From: a virus
Length of the DNA stretch: 64,000 nucleotides
Strand: one strand, 5' to 3'
IMG/VR virus record: IMGVR_UViG_3300008107_000003
Coordinates: 62,001 to 126,000 of that record
Part shown: positions 31,230 through 39,499 of the stretch, in pieces
Layout: every line of letters starts with the position of its first letter
Numbering within the stretch: position 1 is the stretch's first letter
Translations under genes and position numbers: made by a program
The notes under the pieces: generated by a model
Database searches by the model: none
What the model saw: the letters and a program-made list of their open reading frames with translations, nothing else
Told to the model about the DNA's origin: nothing

Positions 31230-31477
31230 CGGGGTGGCACTACAAAATCATTAGGTTCAATAATGCAATATTTGTAACCAAATATATTGCAATTGTCAAT
31301 AACAGCATTTTCATCTACTTCGGTAACTTCTAGAGGTTCACGATAGTCATCTGCTAATAGCAATCCATGATATCTTACTGCGTCATCTTTGTCAACAAAC
31401 ATTTGAACAGTTTTGATGCGATCTTTATTTTCGATCGCATAAACTCCTCCAGATTTTTTAGAAGTAAGAATATACAT
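31226..31477 (-). CDS. DUF3110-like small protein
   Basis: An 83-residue alpha/beta protein. The pattern QMFVDKDDAVRYHGLLLADD, followed by a V-x-E-V-D segment and an ending with GYKYCIIEPNDFVVPP, resembles the cyanobacterial/plastid DUF3110 domain of unknown function. It is inserted between gp47 and gp46, sharing one base with the gp47 stop and 4 nt with the gp46 start. It is therefore stoichiometrically coupled to the nuclease complex. Family assignment is from memory of the pattern. Confidence 0.6.
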   Translation of the reverse strand: MYILTSKKSGGVYAIENKDRIKTVQMFVDKDDAVRYHGLLLADDYREPLEVTEVDENAVIDNCNIFGYKYCIIEPNDFVVPPR

Positions 31478-32526
31478 TAGACCTCCAATGCTTCAGTGTA
31501 AAGACTTTTTATTGCAGTCTTAACAAGATCTCTATCAACAGAATATTCAAAATTATCTATGTAATTTTCCAATAGAGTGATTGTATCTTCGGTCTGAAAA
31601 TCTTCTTCACTTCCTTCAAATTCGACAGAAAGATCTTCAATAATTTTAACTTCTGCTGGATTTGAATTATATACCATATTGATATACCGATCAAAAATTA
31701 ATTGATCATTTTTACTTTCAACAAAAACTTTAACATATCTGTTTTCTAGATGTGAAAAATCTATTTCTGATGTGTAACAATTTTTAATATCATTATAATA
31801 AATCTTCTCAAACATCGTAAAAGGATTTCTATAAAATTTTAAACTCAAATCATCAGTATCCAAAACATGAAATCCCCTTTTGGATTGATAATCATTCCAA
31901 TAAAGTTCGTAAGGGTTGCCAAGATAATACACATTACCCTTATTTGATTTACTATGAAAATGACCTGAAAGAACCTTATCAAATTTCCTAAATGGATCTG
32001 TGGATATCCCATGATCCATTACAATTCCAGGCACAGTCTCAAAACCATTAAACTCAAGATGGCCCACACAGAGAGATGCGTTAGATTTTTCCAAAAGTTC
32101 GTAAACTCTGGATCGATTGTCATCACATATCCAAGGGATGCCAAGTACAGGCAAAGAACCAAGAAGGAATTCACCAGGGCCATCCATAATCTGAATGTTG
32201 CCATACTCTCCCAGGAGGAGAGATGGGGCATTAATTCTAAGAGTGTTTTTATAGTAGATGTCATGGTTTCCTACCAGCATGGTCATCGAGACACCCATAT
32301 CTTGCAAAGGATTGAACCACATTTCTTTTGCCGCATCCAAAGAATTGAAGTTTACAGATTTACGGCGGTCAAATGTATCACCCAAGCAAAGTACATGTTT
32401 AATTTTTGAGGCTTTAATAAAGGGTAATGCAATTTCAGTATAAAATTTTTTATAATACTCTACATAAGTTTGCGAATCATTTCTCACTCCAAAATGTTGA
32501 TCAGTAATAACAAAGACTTTACTCAT
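31477..32526 (-). CDS. gp47: recombination nuclease subunit gp47 (SbcD/Mre11-like)
   Basis: A 349-residue calcineurin-like phosphoesterase. The metal motifs are in order: DQHFG (8-12), GDTFDRR (about 48-54), GNHD (about 82-85), GHLEFNG (about 155) and GHFHS (about 187). The length matches T4 gp47 (339). It is the nuclease partner of gp46. Its start shares one base with the gp55 stop (TAATG), so late sigma and recombination nuclease are translationally linked. Confidence 0.95.
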   Translation of the reverse strand: MSKVFVITDQHFGVRNDSQTYVEYYKKFYTEIALPFIKASKIKHVLCLGDTFDRRKSVNFNSLDAAKEMWFNPLQDMGVSMTMLVGNHDIYYKNTLRINAPSLLLGEYGNIQIMDGPGEFLLGSLPVLGIPWICDDNRSRVYELLEKSNASLCVGHLEFNGFETVPGIVMDHGISTDPFRKFDKVLSGHFHSKSNKGNVYYLGNPYELYWNDYQSKRGFHVLDTDDLSLKFYRNPFTMFEKIYYNDIKNCYTSEIDFSHLENRYVKVFVESKNDQLIFDRYINMVYNSNPAEVKIIEDLSVEFEGSEEDFQTEDTITLLENYIDNFEYSVDRDLVKTAIKSLYTEALEV

Positions 32527-32993
32527 TAACCGTACCTACTGCTAGTTTCAACTTTAGATTTTATTTGTGAATAATTTGCATAATTTTCCACATCACCTGT
32601 AAATATTTGTTCAAAACCTGTCTTTTCAATTAATTTTTCCTTGATATCCATCTGACGTTTTTCTTTTGCAATCCTTCTTAGGAAGGCATAGTAAACAATC
32701 TGAGTAAAATATGCAAATGGATTTTTAGATTTTTCAGGATCAAAATTATCAATGTACTGAATACAATTTTCAATCCCATCACATACCATATCATCTTTAT
32801 ACATGTAATTAATAAAGTTTGGTCGATACGATAGATGAGTTGCAATCTTAAGAAAACACTCACCGAGATAGTTTGATACTCTTGGTTTTGTTAATCCTTT
32901 TTCTTTTGCAATAGCAACTTTATTCCTATAGACAATGATAGCCTCAAGAAAATCTTGATTATTAATATAATGTTGTTTTTTCTTTTCGTTCAT
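32526..32993 (-). CDS. gp55: late sigma factor gp55
   Basis: A 155-residue sigma70-region-2-like protein, somewhat shorter than T4 gp55 (185). The core-binding and -10-recognition helices are seen in DMVCDGIENCIQYIDNFDP (about 67-85) followed by PFAYFTQIVYYAFLRRIAKEKRQ. It directs host RNA polymerase to the NATAAATA late promoters found throughout this window, with gp45 as the mobile activator. It has a strong early promoter (33018-33045). Confidence 0.92.
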   Translation of the reverse strand: MNEKKKQHYINNQDFLEAIIVYRNKVAIAKEKGLTKPRVSNYLGECFLKIATHLSYRPNFINYMYKDDMVCDGIENCIQYIDNFDPEKSKNPFAYFTQIVYYAFLRRIAKEKRQMDIKEKLIEKTGFEQIFTGDVENYANYSQIKSKVETSSRYG

Positions 32994-33017
32994 TGCTTTG
33001 GATTATCTTTGTTTACT

Positions 33018-33075
33018 AGTATACCGCAAAATAAAAATTTGTCAAGTCCCAAACACAAAACGATGGGAGCTTGAC
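33018..33075 (-). promoter_or_regulatory. early promoter of gp55 fused to a weak terminator hairpin
   Basis: TTGACA (33045-33040), a 16-nt spacer and TATACT (33023-33018) on the minus strand, 25 nt before the gp55 ATG. An imperfect inverted repeat (33075-33065 with 33050-33041) precedes an AAATTTTTATTTT tract. The CTTGAC of the -35 box is thus the 3' arm of a terminator-like hairpin for the upstream gene. The rest of the 137-nt gap holds nothing else recognised. Confidence 0.75.
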
Positions 33076-33130
33076 AAACATTCAAATTATATGTACAATC
33101 ATTCTTGTAAAGGATGAAATACTTAGAGAT

Positions 33131-33559
33131 TCAAAGCTTCTTAAATAATCTCTCTAATCTTTCTCTTTCTGCAGCAACTGAGTTAATATATCCCATCGCT
33201 GCGTCAGGTTCAACTTTATTATCTACTTTATCTTCTTCATCCGTTTCTTCGCTTCTTAGAAACATATGATAAATGGCAGAAGCTTCTTTAGATGTTGGAG
33301 CAATTGATAAAATATCTTTTTCTTGAATAATATAAAATTCTTCTTCAGAAAATCTCATCCATTTCGAAACTCCAACACCTTGAACCTTTTGCCCATTTTC
33401 TCCAACTCGTGTGATAACTTCGACAGAGCAAGGATTTGAAACATACAATACAGATTGTTCTCCTTCTTGCGACAAAAGACATTCAGCAATAATTTCATCT
33501 CCTGACGTGAGTTTAATTACTGCTTCAAATTCTTCTTCGTGTCGAATGTAGTTAATCAT
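33131..33559 (-). CDS. LSm-like small beta-barrel protein (142 aa)
   Basis: The N-terminal 85 residues form a small barrel: FEAVIKLTSGDEIIAECLL, a middle strand pair, then EKDILSIAPTS. They are followed by an acidic linker and a C-terminal amphipathic helix (SVAAERERLERLFKKL). The strand plan resembles the gene at 15694-16083. It sits between uvsW and gp55. A late-transcription coactivator (gp33-like) could be expected near here, and the helical tail might be such a part, but no clear gp33 signature is present. Confidence 0.6.
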   Translation of the reverse strand: MINYIRHEEEFEAVIKLTSGDEIIAECLLSQEGEQSVLYVSNPCSVEVITRVGENGQKVQGVGVSKWMRFSEEEFYIIQEKDILSIAPTSKEASAIYHMFLRSEETDEEDKVDNKVEPDAAMGYINSVAAERERLERLFKKL

Positions 33560-33560
33560 A

Positions 33561-35030
33561 CTAGTCTTTGATCTTAATTTCTAGAATTTCGTAGTCAAAA
33601 TTTTCTTCATTATAAATTTTAATTCTTTCAAACAAATGATTTAAGGTGTAATTTTTGAAATTGTCTTTAGAAATATCATCAGAGATATCATATAAAACTG
33701 CTTGATTTTTATTCTCTCCTTTTCTCAGAACTCTTCCGATTGATTGGAGGTTTCTGACTCTTGATTTACTAGGGGAAGCAAAGATAACATTATGTAAATT
33801 TCGGATGTTAATACCAGTAGAAAAAGTCCCGTAAGAAGCAACGATGATAGCATTGTTTTCCTTTTCAGTTATAGCTCTAATTCTTTCACGTTCTTCAGTT
33901 TCTATTCCACCATGAACAAGAAAGACTTTTCTCTGATCGTCAACACTAGTATTTATAAGTTCATAAAGAGGGTCTCCATGTTTTTCGACATAGTTGAAGA
34001 GTACAAGAGTATTTCCTTGCAGATCTCGACATAAGTTACGAATAAATTTATTCCGACCTTCATGGGTGACAATATACTCCATTTCATTTTGATAACTTTC
34101 AAATTTTTTAAATTTGTGTTTCAACAATAAAACTTTAATTTTCAAACGAGATAGGTGACCTTCATTGATAAGATGATTTGTGTTTGTAACTTTATTGCAT
34201 TTACCAAACAAACCTTCAAGAACTAATTGATTAGTATTGCTACCATCAAGAGTTCCTGTAAATCCAACTCTATATTTGCACTGGTGCATTTTAGTTAAAA
34301 TGCCTGTCAAAGATTTTGCTTTAAATAAATGTGCTTCATCTCCAATAACAGCATCAAACCTATCAAACCATGCTTTATTTTCTTTGTAGATTGATTGCCA
34401 AGTTGTAATTACTACAGGTTGATCGATATGATATTTGTCTCTACCTGCATAAATTTTATAACAATAATCTTCTGCTCTCCATCCATAATCTTCAAAGTCT
34501 TTATAAAGTTGCTCTACTAAAGAAGTTGTCGGAACAATAATTAAAACATTTCTATCAGCATTAACATGATATCTAACTAAAGAATAAATCATCAAAGATT
34601 TTCCAGAAGCAGTTGGAGATAATAAAAGTCTCCTATTAAATCTCAATGCTTCATAAATTGCCATATACTGATAGTCTCTTACTTTGTGTGGTAAGTGCAA
34701 AGATTTTATGAAGGAAACTATTCCCTCAGGACTAATCAATTCATTTTCTTCTTTTGGGTGACCATGAAATTTGCAAGTTTCATATTCAAGAGAATAACCT
34801 TTAATATCACACCATTCTTCCAAGTATTCTATTAAACCACAATATAATTCTCCTGTTCCTGGAGAATATAATCTAATTTTGCCGTCCCACAGTTTGTTTC
34901 TGTATTGTGGCATAAATTTTGCTGCAGGAACTTCAAAGGTAAAGTATTCTGCAAGTTCTACATTGATGTGAGGTTCTGTTTGTATTTTTAAATAGACTTC
35001 GTTCTTTTTCTTGATGATAAGATCACTCAT
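33561..35030 (-). CDS. uvsW: UvsW helicase (SF2)
   Basis: A 489-residue superfamily-2 helicase with an N-terminal DNA-binding domain (about 1-100), motif I SPTASGKS (138-145) and motif II DEAH (231-234). Motif III VGFTGTL, motif V ATGTFSTGINIRNL-like and motif VI QSIGRVLRKG are also present. The length is close to T4 UvsW (587 with UvsW.1). It unwinds R-loops and branched intermediates, helping the switch from origin- to recombination-dependent replication. It shares one base with the uvsY stop. Confidence 0.94.
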   Translation of the reverse strand: MSDLIIKKKNEVYLKIQTEPHINVELAEYFTFEVPAAKFMPQYRNKLWDGKIRLYSPGTGELYCGLIEYLEEWCDIKGYSLEYETCKFHGHPKEENELISPEGIVSFIKSLHLPHKVRDYQYMAIYEALRFNRRLLLSPTASGKSLMIYSLVRYHVNADRNVLIIVPTTSLVEQLYKDFEDYGWRAEDYCYKIYAGRDKYHIDQPVVITTWQSIYKENKAWFDRFDAVIGDEAHLFKAKSLTGILTKMHQCKYRVGFTGTLDGSNTNQLVLEGLFGKCNKVTNTNHLINEGHLSRLKIKVLLLKHKFKKFESYQNEMEYIVTHEGRNKFIRNLCRDLQGNTLVLFNYVEKHGDPLYELINTSVDDQRKVFLVHGGIETEERERIRAITEKENNAIIVASYGTFSTGINIRNLHNVIFASPSKSRVRNLQSIGRVLRKGENKNQAVLYDISDDISKDNFKNYTLNHLFERIKIYNEENFDYEILEIKIKD

Positions 35031-35458
35031 TAAAATCCACCTTTAAATCTTTGCCATTCAATAGCATTTTTGATTTGATACGTTCTATTTGATACCATCT
35101 TTAGAATGTTATCAAGATAAGACAGTATCTGATTTATGTATTCTATTTTTAAACCTAGTTTTTGAAGGTCATCATCTGCCTCCAAAAATAAAGTGATCTC
35201 TTCTTTTGTTGTTAGTTTTAAATCAAAAGGCAACTCCTTATACATTTCTTTTGGTGCCTTTCCCTTATAATACCTCCATTTATCACGCAGCAAAATTTTA
35301 TACTTAAATTCGTTCTCTTTTTTTATTAGAGAGAACTCATTAAATATAACCATGTATTTTTGATGTAGTTGTGGAATTCTGGTGCTCTCCACACAAAGAA
35401 GATCATCATCAATAACAGAGTCTTCTGCCCACATTTTTTGAATTTCTTCTAAAGTCAT
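35030..35458 (-). CDS. uvsY: UvsY recombination mediator
   Basis: A 142-residue helical protein of the same length as T4 UvsY (137). The start MTLEEIQKMWAEDSVID matches the T4 plan (MRLEDLQEELKKD). The conserved basic region RDKWRYYKGKAPK (about 59-71) and the C-terminal NRTYQIKNAIEWQRFKGG are visible. It loads UvsX on ssDNA coated by the phage SSB. Gene order uvsY-uvsW is as in T4. Confidence 0.9.
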   Translation of the reverse strand: MTLEEIQKMWAEDSVIDDDLLCVESTRIPQLHQKYMVIFNEFSLIKKENEFKYKILLRDKWRYYKGKAPKEMYKELPFDLKLTTKEEITLFLEADDDLQKLGLKIEYINQILSYLDNILKMVSNRTYQIKNAIEWQRFKGGF

Positions 35459-35492
35459 TACAAAACCTCACATGTAAATTAATTATAACATA

Positions 35493-36050
35493 TTATTCTT
35501 CTCTTCTCTGCCCCCTCAAAGTTCTAATTTCATAAACAGTATAAGCAAATGTTACTTGTGCAGTAAAGAATTGAACATCATCTGCGGCAACATTAAAATT
35601 CAAAGTTGATAGTTCTGTAGGAAATAAATCTTTATATACTACATCAAAATTTGCATTTAAATTATTGTTTAATACTTGAAGTGTCCCATCACTAAATTGA
35701 ACTTTTTTTCTCAACTCTCTTGAATTTGTATTGTCTTGTATAAATTGTCTTCTCTCTTCAAAATTGTCAGGAACACCTAATGCTCTGATCCAGTTATGTA
35801 TTTCTAGATAATTTTGTAGATCTTCATCAACCAAAAATGATAATTCTAAAGTACCATATGTAATGTTTCCATCAATAGGATATGCTTTAAATGGAGTTGG
35901 AACATCTACAGTTCCTAAACTGATACTCGGAATATTTGCCTCTTGACAAAAGAATATTGTTTTTGGCGCACGATCGAGTAAAAACTTAAAACCAATTGGT
36001 GATAGAAAGTTTCTATTTGTAATTTGTTTTGAATACCAATCTGATGCCAT
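35493..36050 (-). CDS. tail tube-fold protein, probably tail completion gp3-like
   Basis: A 185-residue beta-rich protein. It begins with an NFLSPIGFKFLLDRAPK strand pair and continues through IPSISLGTVDVPTPF and GTLELSFLVDEDLQNYLEIHNWI, then ends in strands around FTAQVTFAYTVYEI. This is the plan of myovirus tube-fold proteins (tube, tube initiator, tube terminator). In T4-like cyanophages the gene after gp23 is usually gp3, the tail completion protein. A gp54-like tube initiator is an alternative. A late promoter lies just upstream. Confidence 0.65.
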   Translation of the reverse strand: MASDWYSKQITNRNFLSPIGFKFLLDRAPKTIFFCQEANIPSISLGTVDVPTPFKAYPIDGNITYGTLELSFLVDEDLQNYLEIHNWIRALGVPDNFEERRQFIQDNTNSRELRKKVQFSDGTLQVLNNNLNANFDVVYKDLFPTELSTLNFNVAADDVQFFTAQVTFAYTVYEIRTLRGQRREE

Positions 36051-36071
36051 TGAACTAATATTCCTTTGTAT

Positions 36072-36079
36072 TATTTATC
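36072..36079 (-). promoter_or_regulatory. late promoter GATAAATA
   Basis: A 7/8 match on the minus strand, directly after the gp23 terminator and 22 nt before the ATG of the tube-fold protein. Confidence 0.7.
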
Positions 36080-36082
36080 CAT

Positions 36083-36108
36083 AAAAAAAGAGGGTCCGAA
36101 GACCCTCT
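36083..36108 (-). terminator. strong intrinsic terminator of gp23
   Basis: On the minus strand an 8-bp stem AGAGGGTC/GACCCTCT with a stable TTCG tetraloop is followed by seven T, 19 nt after the gp23 stop. Confidence 0.9.
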
Positions 36109-36127
36109 GAGTAACCTTGTGAATGGA

Positions 36128-37507
36128 TCACATTAGGTTCTTAACTTGTACACGTCTGTAGTATACGTTTGCGTTAGCGGTGAGAGCACCGTTACCTTGA
36201 GTTAGACCCTCAGCAAATGGGTTAGCAACTAGACCATAACGGGTCTTGAAGCCAATCTTAGGCTGGAAGGTGTCCTGACCAACGGCACGAACCATCTGGA
36301 GAGGAACATATGGGCAATAGAAGAGACCTGCATCATAAGGTGAGGTGCCCTTATAACCCATAACATAGAAGTGGTTAGCAGCAACGTTTGCCGAATAAGG
36401 ATCGACATAAACTTTGATGCGACCGTTGATAGTACCTGCAAGGGTGCTTGAGGTATCATCGGGGATCTCGTTGGTCTTGCCATTGAGAGGTGAGTTGTAA
36501 TCGAGAACTCCTGCCATTGCTAGAGCACTTGCAACGTCTGCAGAGCAGATGATGAAGTTACCCTTGCCACGACGGGTCTGTTGACCGATTGCGTTAGCAT
36601 CACGCTCGATCTGGAAGAGTAGACCCTTGAACTTCTCAACTGACCAACGACCGTTGCTATCAACGTCGAGGTCGAAGATACCAGCGTTAGCAGTGTTGTT
36701 CTGAGCACCAGGCTTAGCGATGGTGTAGATAGTACGAACTACTTCGCGGTTGATTTCAGCGAGAACTTCGGTTGAGAGAATGTTTGCTAGTTCAGTCTCA
36801 GCATCAAGACCATGGATTGCCTTGAGGTCTTGTGCGAGTTCTAGCGAGTACTCAGCCTTGAGTGCGCGTGACTTTGCAGTAACGGTAACTTTCTCGATCG
36901 AGAAGCCCATTTCTGCGAAAGCATTTGAACCAGTACCTAGGGTCTCTGATTCATCAGTTCTCATGCCAGTACCACGGGTATAAGTACCAGGGGTTGCATC
37001 GTTAAGAACTGAAGGGTTGGTGCCACTGTGAGCGGTTGAAGAACCGAAACCTGAGGTTCCAGCTGCATCTCTACCCGAGAAGTCTGAATCTGCTTCGTTG
37101 AATAGAGCTTCGGTTGCACCTGCGTTGAAGTCACGGTTAGTACCGTAAGACGAACGCATTGCGAAAATTAGACCAGTAGGACCAGTCATTGGCTGAACAC
37201 CGCAGATGTCATAAGCAATAAGCTTAGGCATCGAACGACGAATTAGGCTGATTAGAACTGGATCGAAACCTGCAACAGGACCAGTTGAAGTTGCACCGCT
37301 GCTAAATCCAGCGAATGATGCACCTGAACCAGTGTTGTTAGTAGGTGATGCTTCTGCAAGCATTCCACGCTCTTGGCGAAGGAATTGCTCTTGGTTTTCT
37401 AGCAGGACTGAAGTGACAGCCTTCTTGTAAGAATCTTTGATTGGATCAAGATCGTTATGCTCAAGAATAGGTGCCCACTTTTCCTGCAGATGCTCTGACA
37501 TGAACAT
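36128..37507 (-). CDS. gp23: major capsid protein gp23
   Basis: A 459-residue HK97-fold T4-type major capsid precursor. The N-terminal delta domain is helical, and a prohead-protease site is visible at GMLAE/ASPTN, predicting cleavage after Glu52 by gp21. The Gly/Ser-rich segment about 57-75 and the YDICGVQPMTGPTGLIFAMR motif (about 97-116) are hallmark gp23 sequences. The end is VYYRRVQVKNLM. GGAG lies 9 nt before the ATG at 37507, with a late promoter at 37550-37557. GC-richer codon use than its neighbours reflects high expression. Confidence 0.97.
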   Translation of the reverse strand: MFMSEHLQEKWAPILEHNDLDPIKDSYKKAVTSVLLENQEQFLRQERGMLAEASPTNNTGSGASFAGFSSGATSTGPVAGFDPVLISLIRRSMPKLIAYDICGVQPMTGPTGLIFAMRSSYGTNRDFNAGATEALFNEADSDFSGRDAAGTSGFGSSTAHSGTNPSVLNDATPGTYTRGTGMRTDESETLGTGSNAFAEMGFSIEKVTVTAKSRALKAEYSLELAQDLKAIHGLDAETELANILSTEVLAEINREVVRTIYTIAKPGAQNNTANAGIFDLDVDSNGRWSVEKFKGLLFQIERDANAIGQQTRRGKGNFIICSADVASALAMAGVLDYNSPLNGKTNEIPDDTSSTLAGTINGRIKVYVDPYSANVAANHFYVMGYKGTSPYDAGLFYCPYVPLQMVRAVGQDTFQPKIGFKTRYGLVANPFAEGLTQGNGALTANANVYYRRVQVKNLM

Positions 37508-37549
37508 TTGCTTATACTCCTTTTTTGGAAAAATTAACTTTGGCTTAAT

Positions 37550-37557
37550 TATTTATG
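37550..37557 (-). promoter_or_regulatory. late promoter CATAAATA of gp23
   Basis: A 7/8 match on the minus strand, 43 nt before the gp23 ATG, in the gap after the gp22 stop. Confidence 0.75.
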
Positions 37558-37569
37558 AATTAATGTAAT

Positions 37570-38601
37570 TCACTTTGACCAACGACTGATTGCACGAACA
37601 TAAGTGTCCATGCTTCCAGTTAGTTGAACATTTTCGGTTAAAGTATCTTCAACCTGAGTTGCGGAAGCTGATTTAGCAAAATATGCTTCCTTGAGAGTTT
37701 CAACCTTTGTACGGAAATCACTTTCGTTATGAAACTCTACTGCTTCAGCTAGACCTGCTAGCTTCTCCTTCTGGATCTCAGAAAGACCCATAGAAATCTC
37801 ATTCACAATCCCATTCTTGACAAAACTGCCCAACTGTTTGTTGAGCTCAACATTAATACTAATTTGCTCATTTAGTTTCTCTTCTAGTGCTTCAACTCTA
37901 GTTTCAGCGTCACCTAGAAGATCAACCTTTTCTTCAGAGACATCAATATTATGCTCTTGGAAAAGATTTCTTAGACCTTGGATGATGCTCTCTCCAATTT
38001 CTGCTTTAATGCCACTATCAACTGCTAGTTTATTTTCATCTAACCAGTTGGTAGCAACATATGAGAGATAACCATCAACCTTTTCTGCTAATTCTGTTTT
38101 AATTGTAGCAACTTCCTCTTCAAGAACTTCTGCAAATGCAGCTTCCATGATTGAATATTGCTCAGATAATTTTGAAGTTAGAGCTGCTTCAAAGATCGTT
38201 TTTGCTTTTTCTTTAAAATCTTCTGAAAGATCTTCACCAAAAACTAAAGCATTGACATCTTCCTCAACGTCAACTTTGAATGCTTCTTCAACAGTTTCTT
38301 CTGCTTCATCAGCTTCAACTTCTTCACCTTCTACTTCAGCAAGAACTTCTTCTTCATCTCCTTCAGTTTCTTCAGCAACTTTACCAGATGCTGCAGAAGG
38401 ATGAGTAGTAGGAGCGGATGCTTTGCTCACTTTAGCAGCAACTTTTTTACCAGTGCTTTCTTTATCAGTTGGCTTGGTAGTCTTAACGTCTGGTCCGCCA
38501 ATAACTTCAGCTTCGTTGCTTAATCCAGATTTTTCAGCAGGTTTCGCACCTCTGGTAACAACCTGTTCTTCTGATAGATCGTGTTCAATTTGTGTTGACA
38601 T
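37570..38601 (-). CDS. gp22: prohead scaffold protein gp22
   Basis: A 343-residue acidic, helical protein in the gp22 position between gp21 and gp23. The N-terminal third is low complexity (E/V/K/A), including runs such as EGDEEEVLAEVEGEEVEADEAEE-type sequence. The rest is a long coiled-coil region (about 110-310). It carries several L/I/V-x-E sites expected to be cut by gp21 when the core is degraded. It forms the scaffold core inside the prohead. A perfect late promoter is at 38643-38650. Confidence 0.92.
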   Translation of the reverse strand: MSTQIEHDLSEEQVVTRGAKPAEKSGLSNEAEVIGGPDVKTTKPTDKESTGKKVAAKVSKASAPTTHPSAASGKVAEETEGDEEEVLAEVEGEEVEADEAEETVEEAFKVDVEEDVNALVFGEDLSEDFKEKAKTIFEAALTSKLSEQYSIMEAAFAEVLEEEVATIKTELAEKVDGYLSYVATNWLDENKLAVDSGIKAEIGESIIQGLRNLFQEHNIDVSEEKVDLLGDAETRVEALEEKLNEQISINVELNKQLGSFVKNGIVNEISMGLSEIQKEKLAGLAEAVEFHNESDFRTKVETLKEAYFAKSASATQVEDTLTENVQLTGSMDTYVRAISRWSK

Positions 38602-38642
38602 TATGGAAGTCTCCTTGTCCTAACTTTTCAAATTTCTATATT

Positions 38643-38650
38643 TATTTATA
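38643..38650 (-). promoter_or_regulatory. late promoter TATAAATA of gp22
   Basis: A perfect late element on the minus strand, 42 nt before the gp22 ATG, in the gap after the gp21 stop. Confidence 0.85.
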
Positions 38651-38651
38651 T

Positions 38652-39296
38652 TCAAAGAGTTTTCAAATACATTTCAAATGCATTTAATTGTCTTTGTTCA
38701 ATATTATGACGAGTAGATTCGTCCAAATATTTTTTAATTTTGTTAACAGTAACTTCTTTAATAAGACCGTTATCCCAAATCCACTCTTTCCCTTCCATAA
38801 TTCCATTCACAAATGCGTCAGGTGCGGAAGGATCTGCTACAATGTCAGCAGCAGTGGCAAGCATAAAATCTTCACCAACATAATTGATACCATTTTTTTC
38901 AGTTAGTGAACCCATGCCTCTCGAAGAAACACCGAGTTTTACACCTTCATCAATAAGATTTTGAGCAATGATGCCCATTGGTGTTGATAAGATTTTTGCC
39001 TTACCGATAAAATTATTTCCTTCTCTAGTGAGAGAAATAATTTTATGAGATACTCTGTCTAAATTAATAGTTGGACCCTCAGGGTGACCGAGTTCTCCAA
39101 GTGCTCTATTGTTCTCAACAAAAGTGTTATTATATTTAGCAACTTCTCTATCAAGAATATCTACATCATAATATCTTCTATTACGATTAGCAAGATTTCC
39201 TTGTAAGAAGACGCCTTCAATATATAGATGTTTTTTTCCGTTCTTTTCTTCGGTTAAAACTTTTACCTCTTCAATTTGTTCGCTAATTAATTTCAT
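38652..39296 (-). CDS. gp21: prohead core protease gp21
   Basis: A 214-residue U9/S78-type serine protease, as long as T4 gp21 (212). The catalytic His is in ELGHPEG (His71) and the catalytic Ser in LGVSSRGMGS (124/125). The NRNRRYYDVDIL segment (about 37-48) is conserved. It cleaves gp23, the scaffold and internal proteins after L/I-x-E. Its ATG overlaps the stop of the small core protein (ATGA). Confidence 0.95.
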   Translation of the reverse strand: MKLISEQIEEVKVLTEEKNGKKHLYIEGVFLQGNLANRNRRYYDVDILDREVAKYNNTFVENNRALGELGHPEGPTINLDRVSHKIISLTREGNNFIGKAKILSTPMGIIAQNLIDEGVKLGVSSRGMGSLTEKNGINYVGEDFMLATAADIVADPSAPDAFVNGIMEGKEWIWDNGLIKEVTVNKIKKYLDESTRHNIEQRQLNAFEMYLKTL

Positions 39297-39469
39297 TCTC
39301 CTTCTCCTGCTAATTGATTTGCAATTTCATTCGCAACAACAGTTTTTCTTGCATCAATCAAATCAACTGCATGTTGTTGAAATCCCACTTTAATATCATC
39401 AACAATATCAGAATTGCTTACATCAGCAAAAATTTTATCTACAATATCAAATGCAATTTGACTGGTCAT
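39293..39469 (-). CDS. small prohead core protein (gp67/gp68 position)
   Basis: A 58-residue acidic helical protein (MTSQIAFDIVDKIF...) in the place of T4 genes 67 and 68 between portal and protease. GGAG precedes the ATG at 39469 and its stop overlaps the gp21 start. It is shorter than either T4 protein, and the assignment rests mainly on synteny and composition. A late-type element lies at 39492-39499. Confidence 0.7.
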   Translation of the reverse strand: MTSQIAFDIVDKIFADVSNSDIVDDIKVGFQQHAVDLIDARKTVVANEIANQLAGEGE

Positions 39470-39491
39470 AAAAACTCCTTTTTAATAATAC

Positions 39492-39499
39492 TATTTAGA
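39492..39499 (-). promoter_or_regulatory. probable late promoter TCTAAATA
   Basis: A 7/8 match on the minus strand at the end of gp20, 23 nt before the small core-protein ATG. The same TCTAAATA variant is used at 8789-8796. Confidence 0.5.

Noticed and set aside
33950-33957. Perfect TATAAATA on the minus strand inside uvsW
   Set aside because: Nearly 400 nt from the next start and within codons. A few exact octamers are expected by chance in an AT-rich 64-kb sequence.
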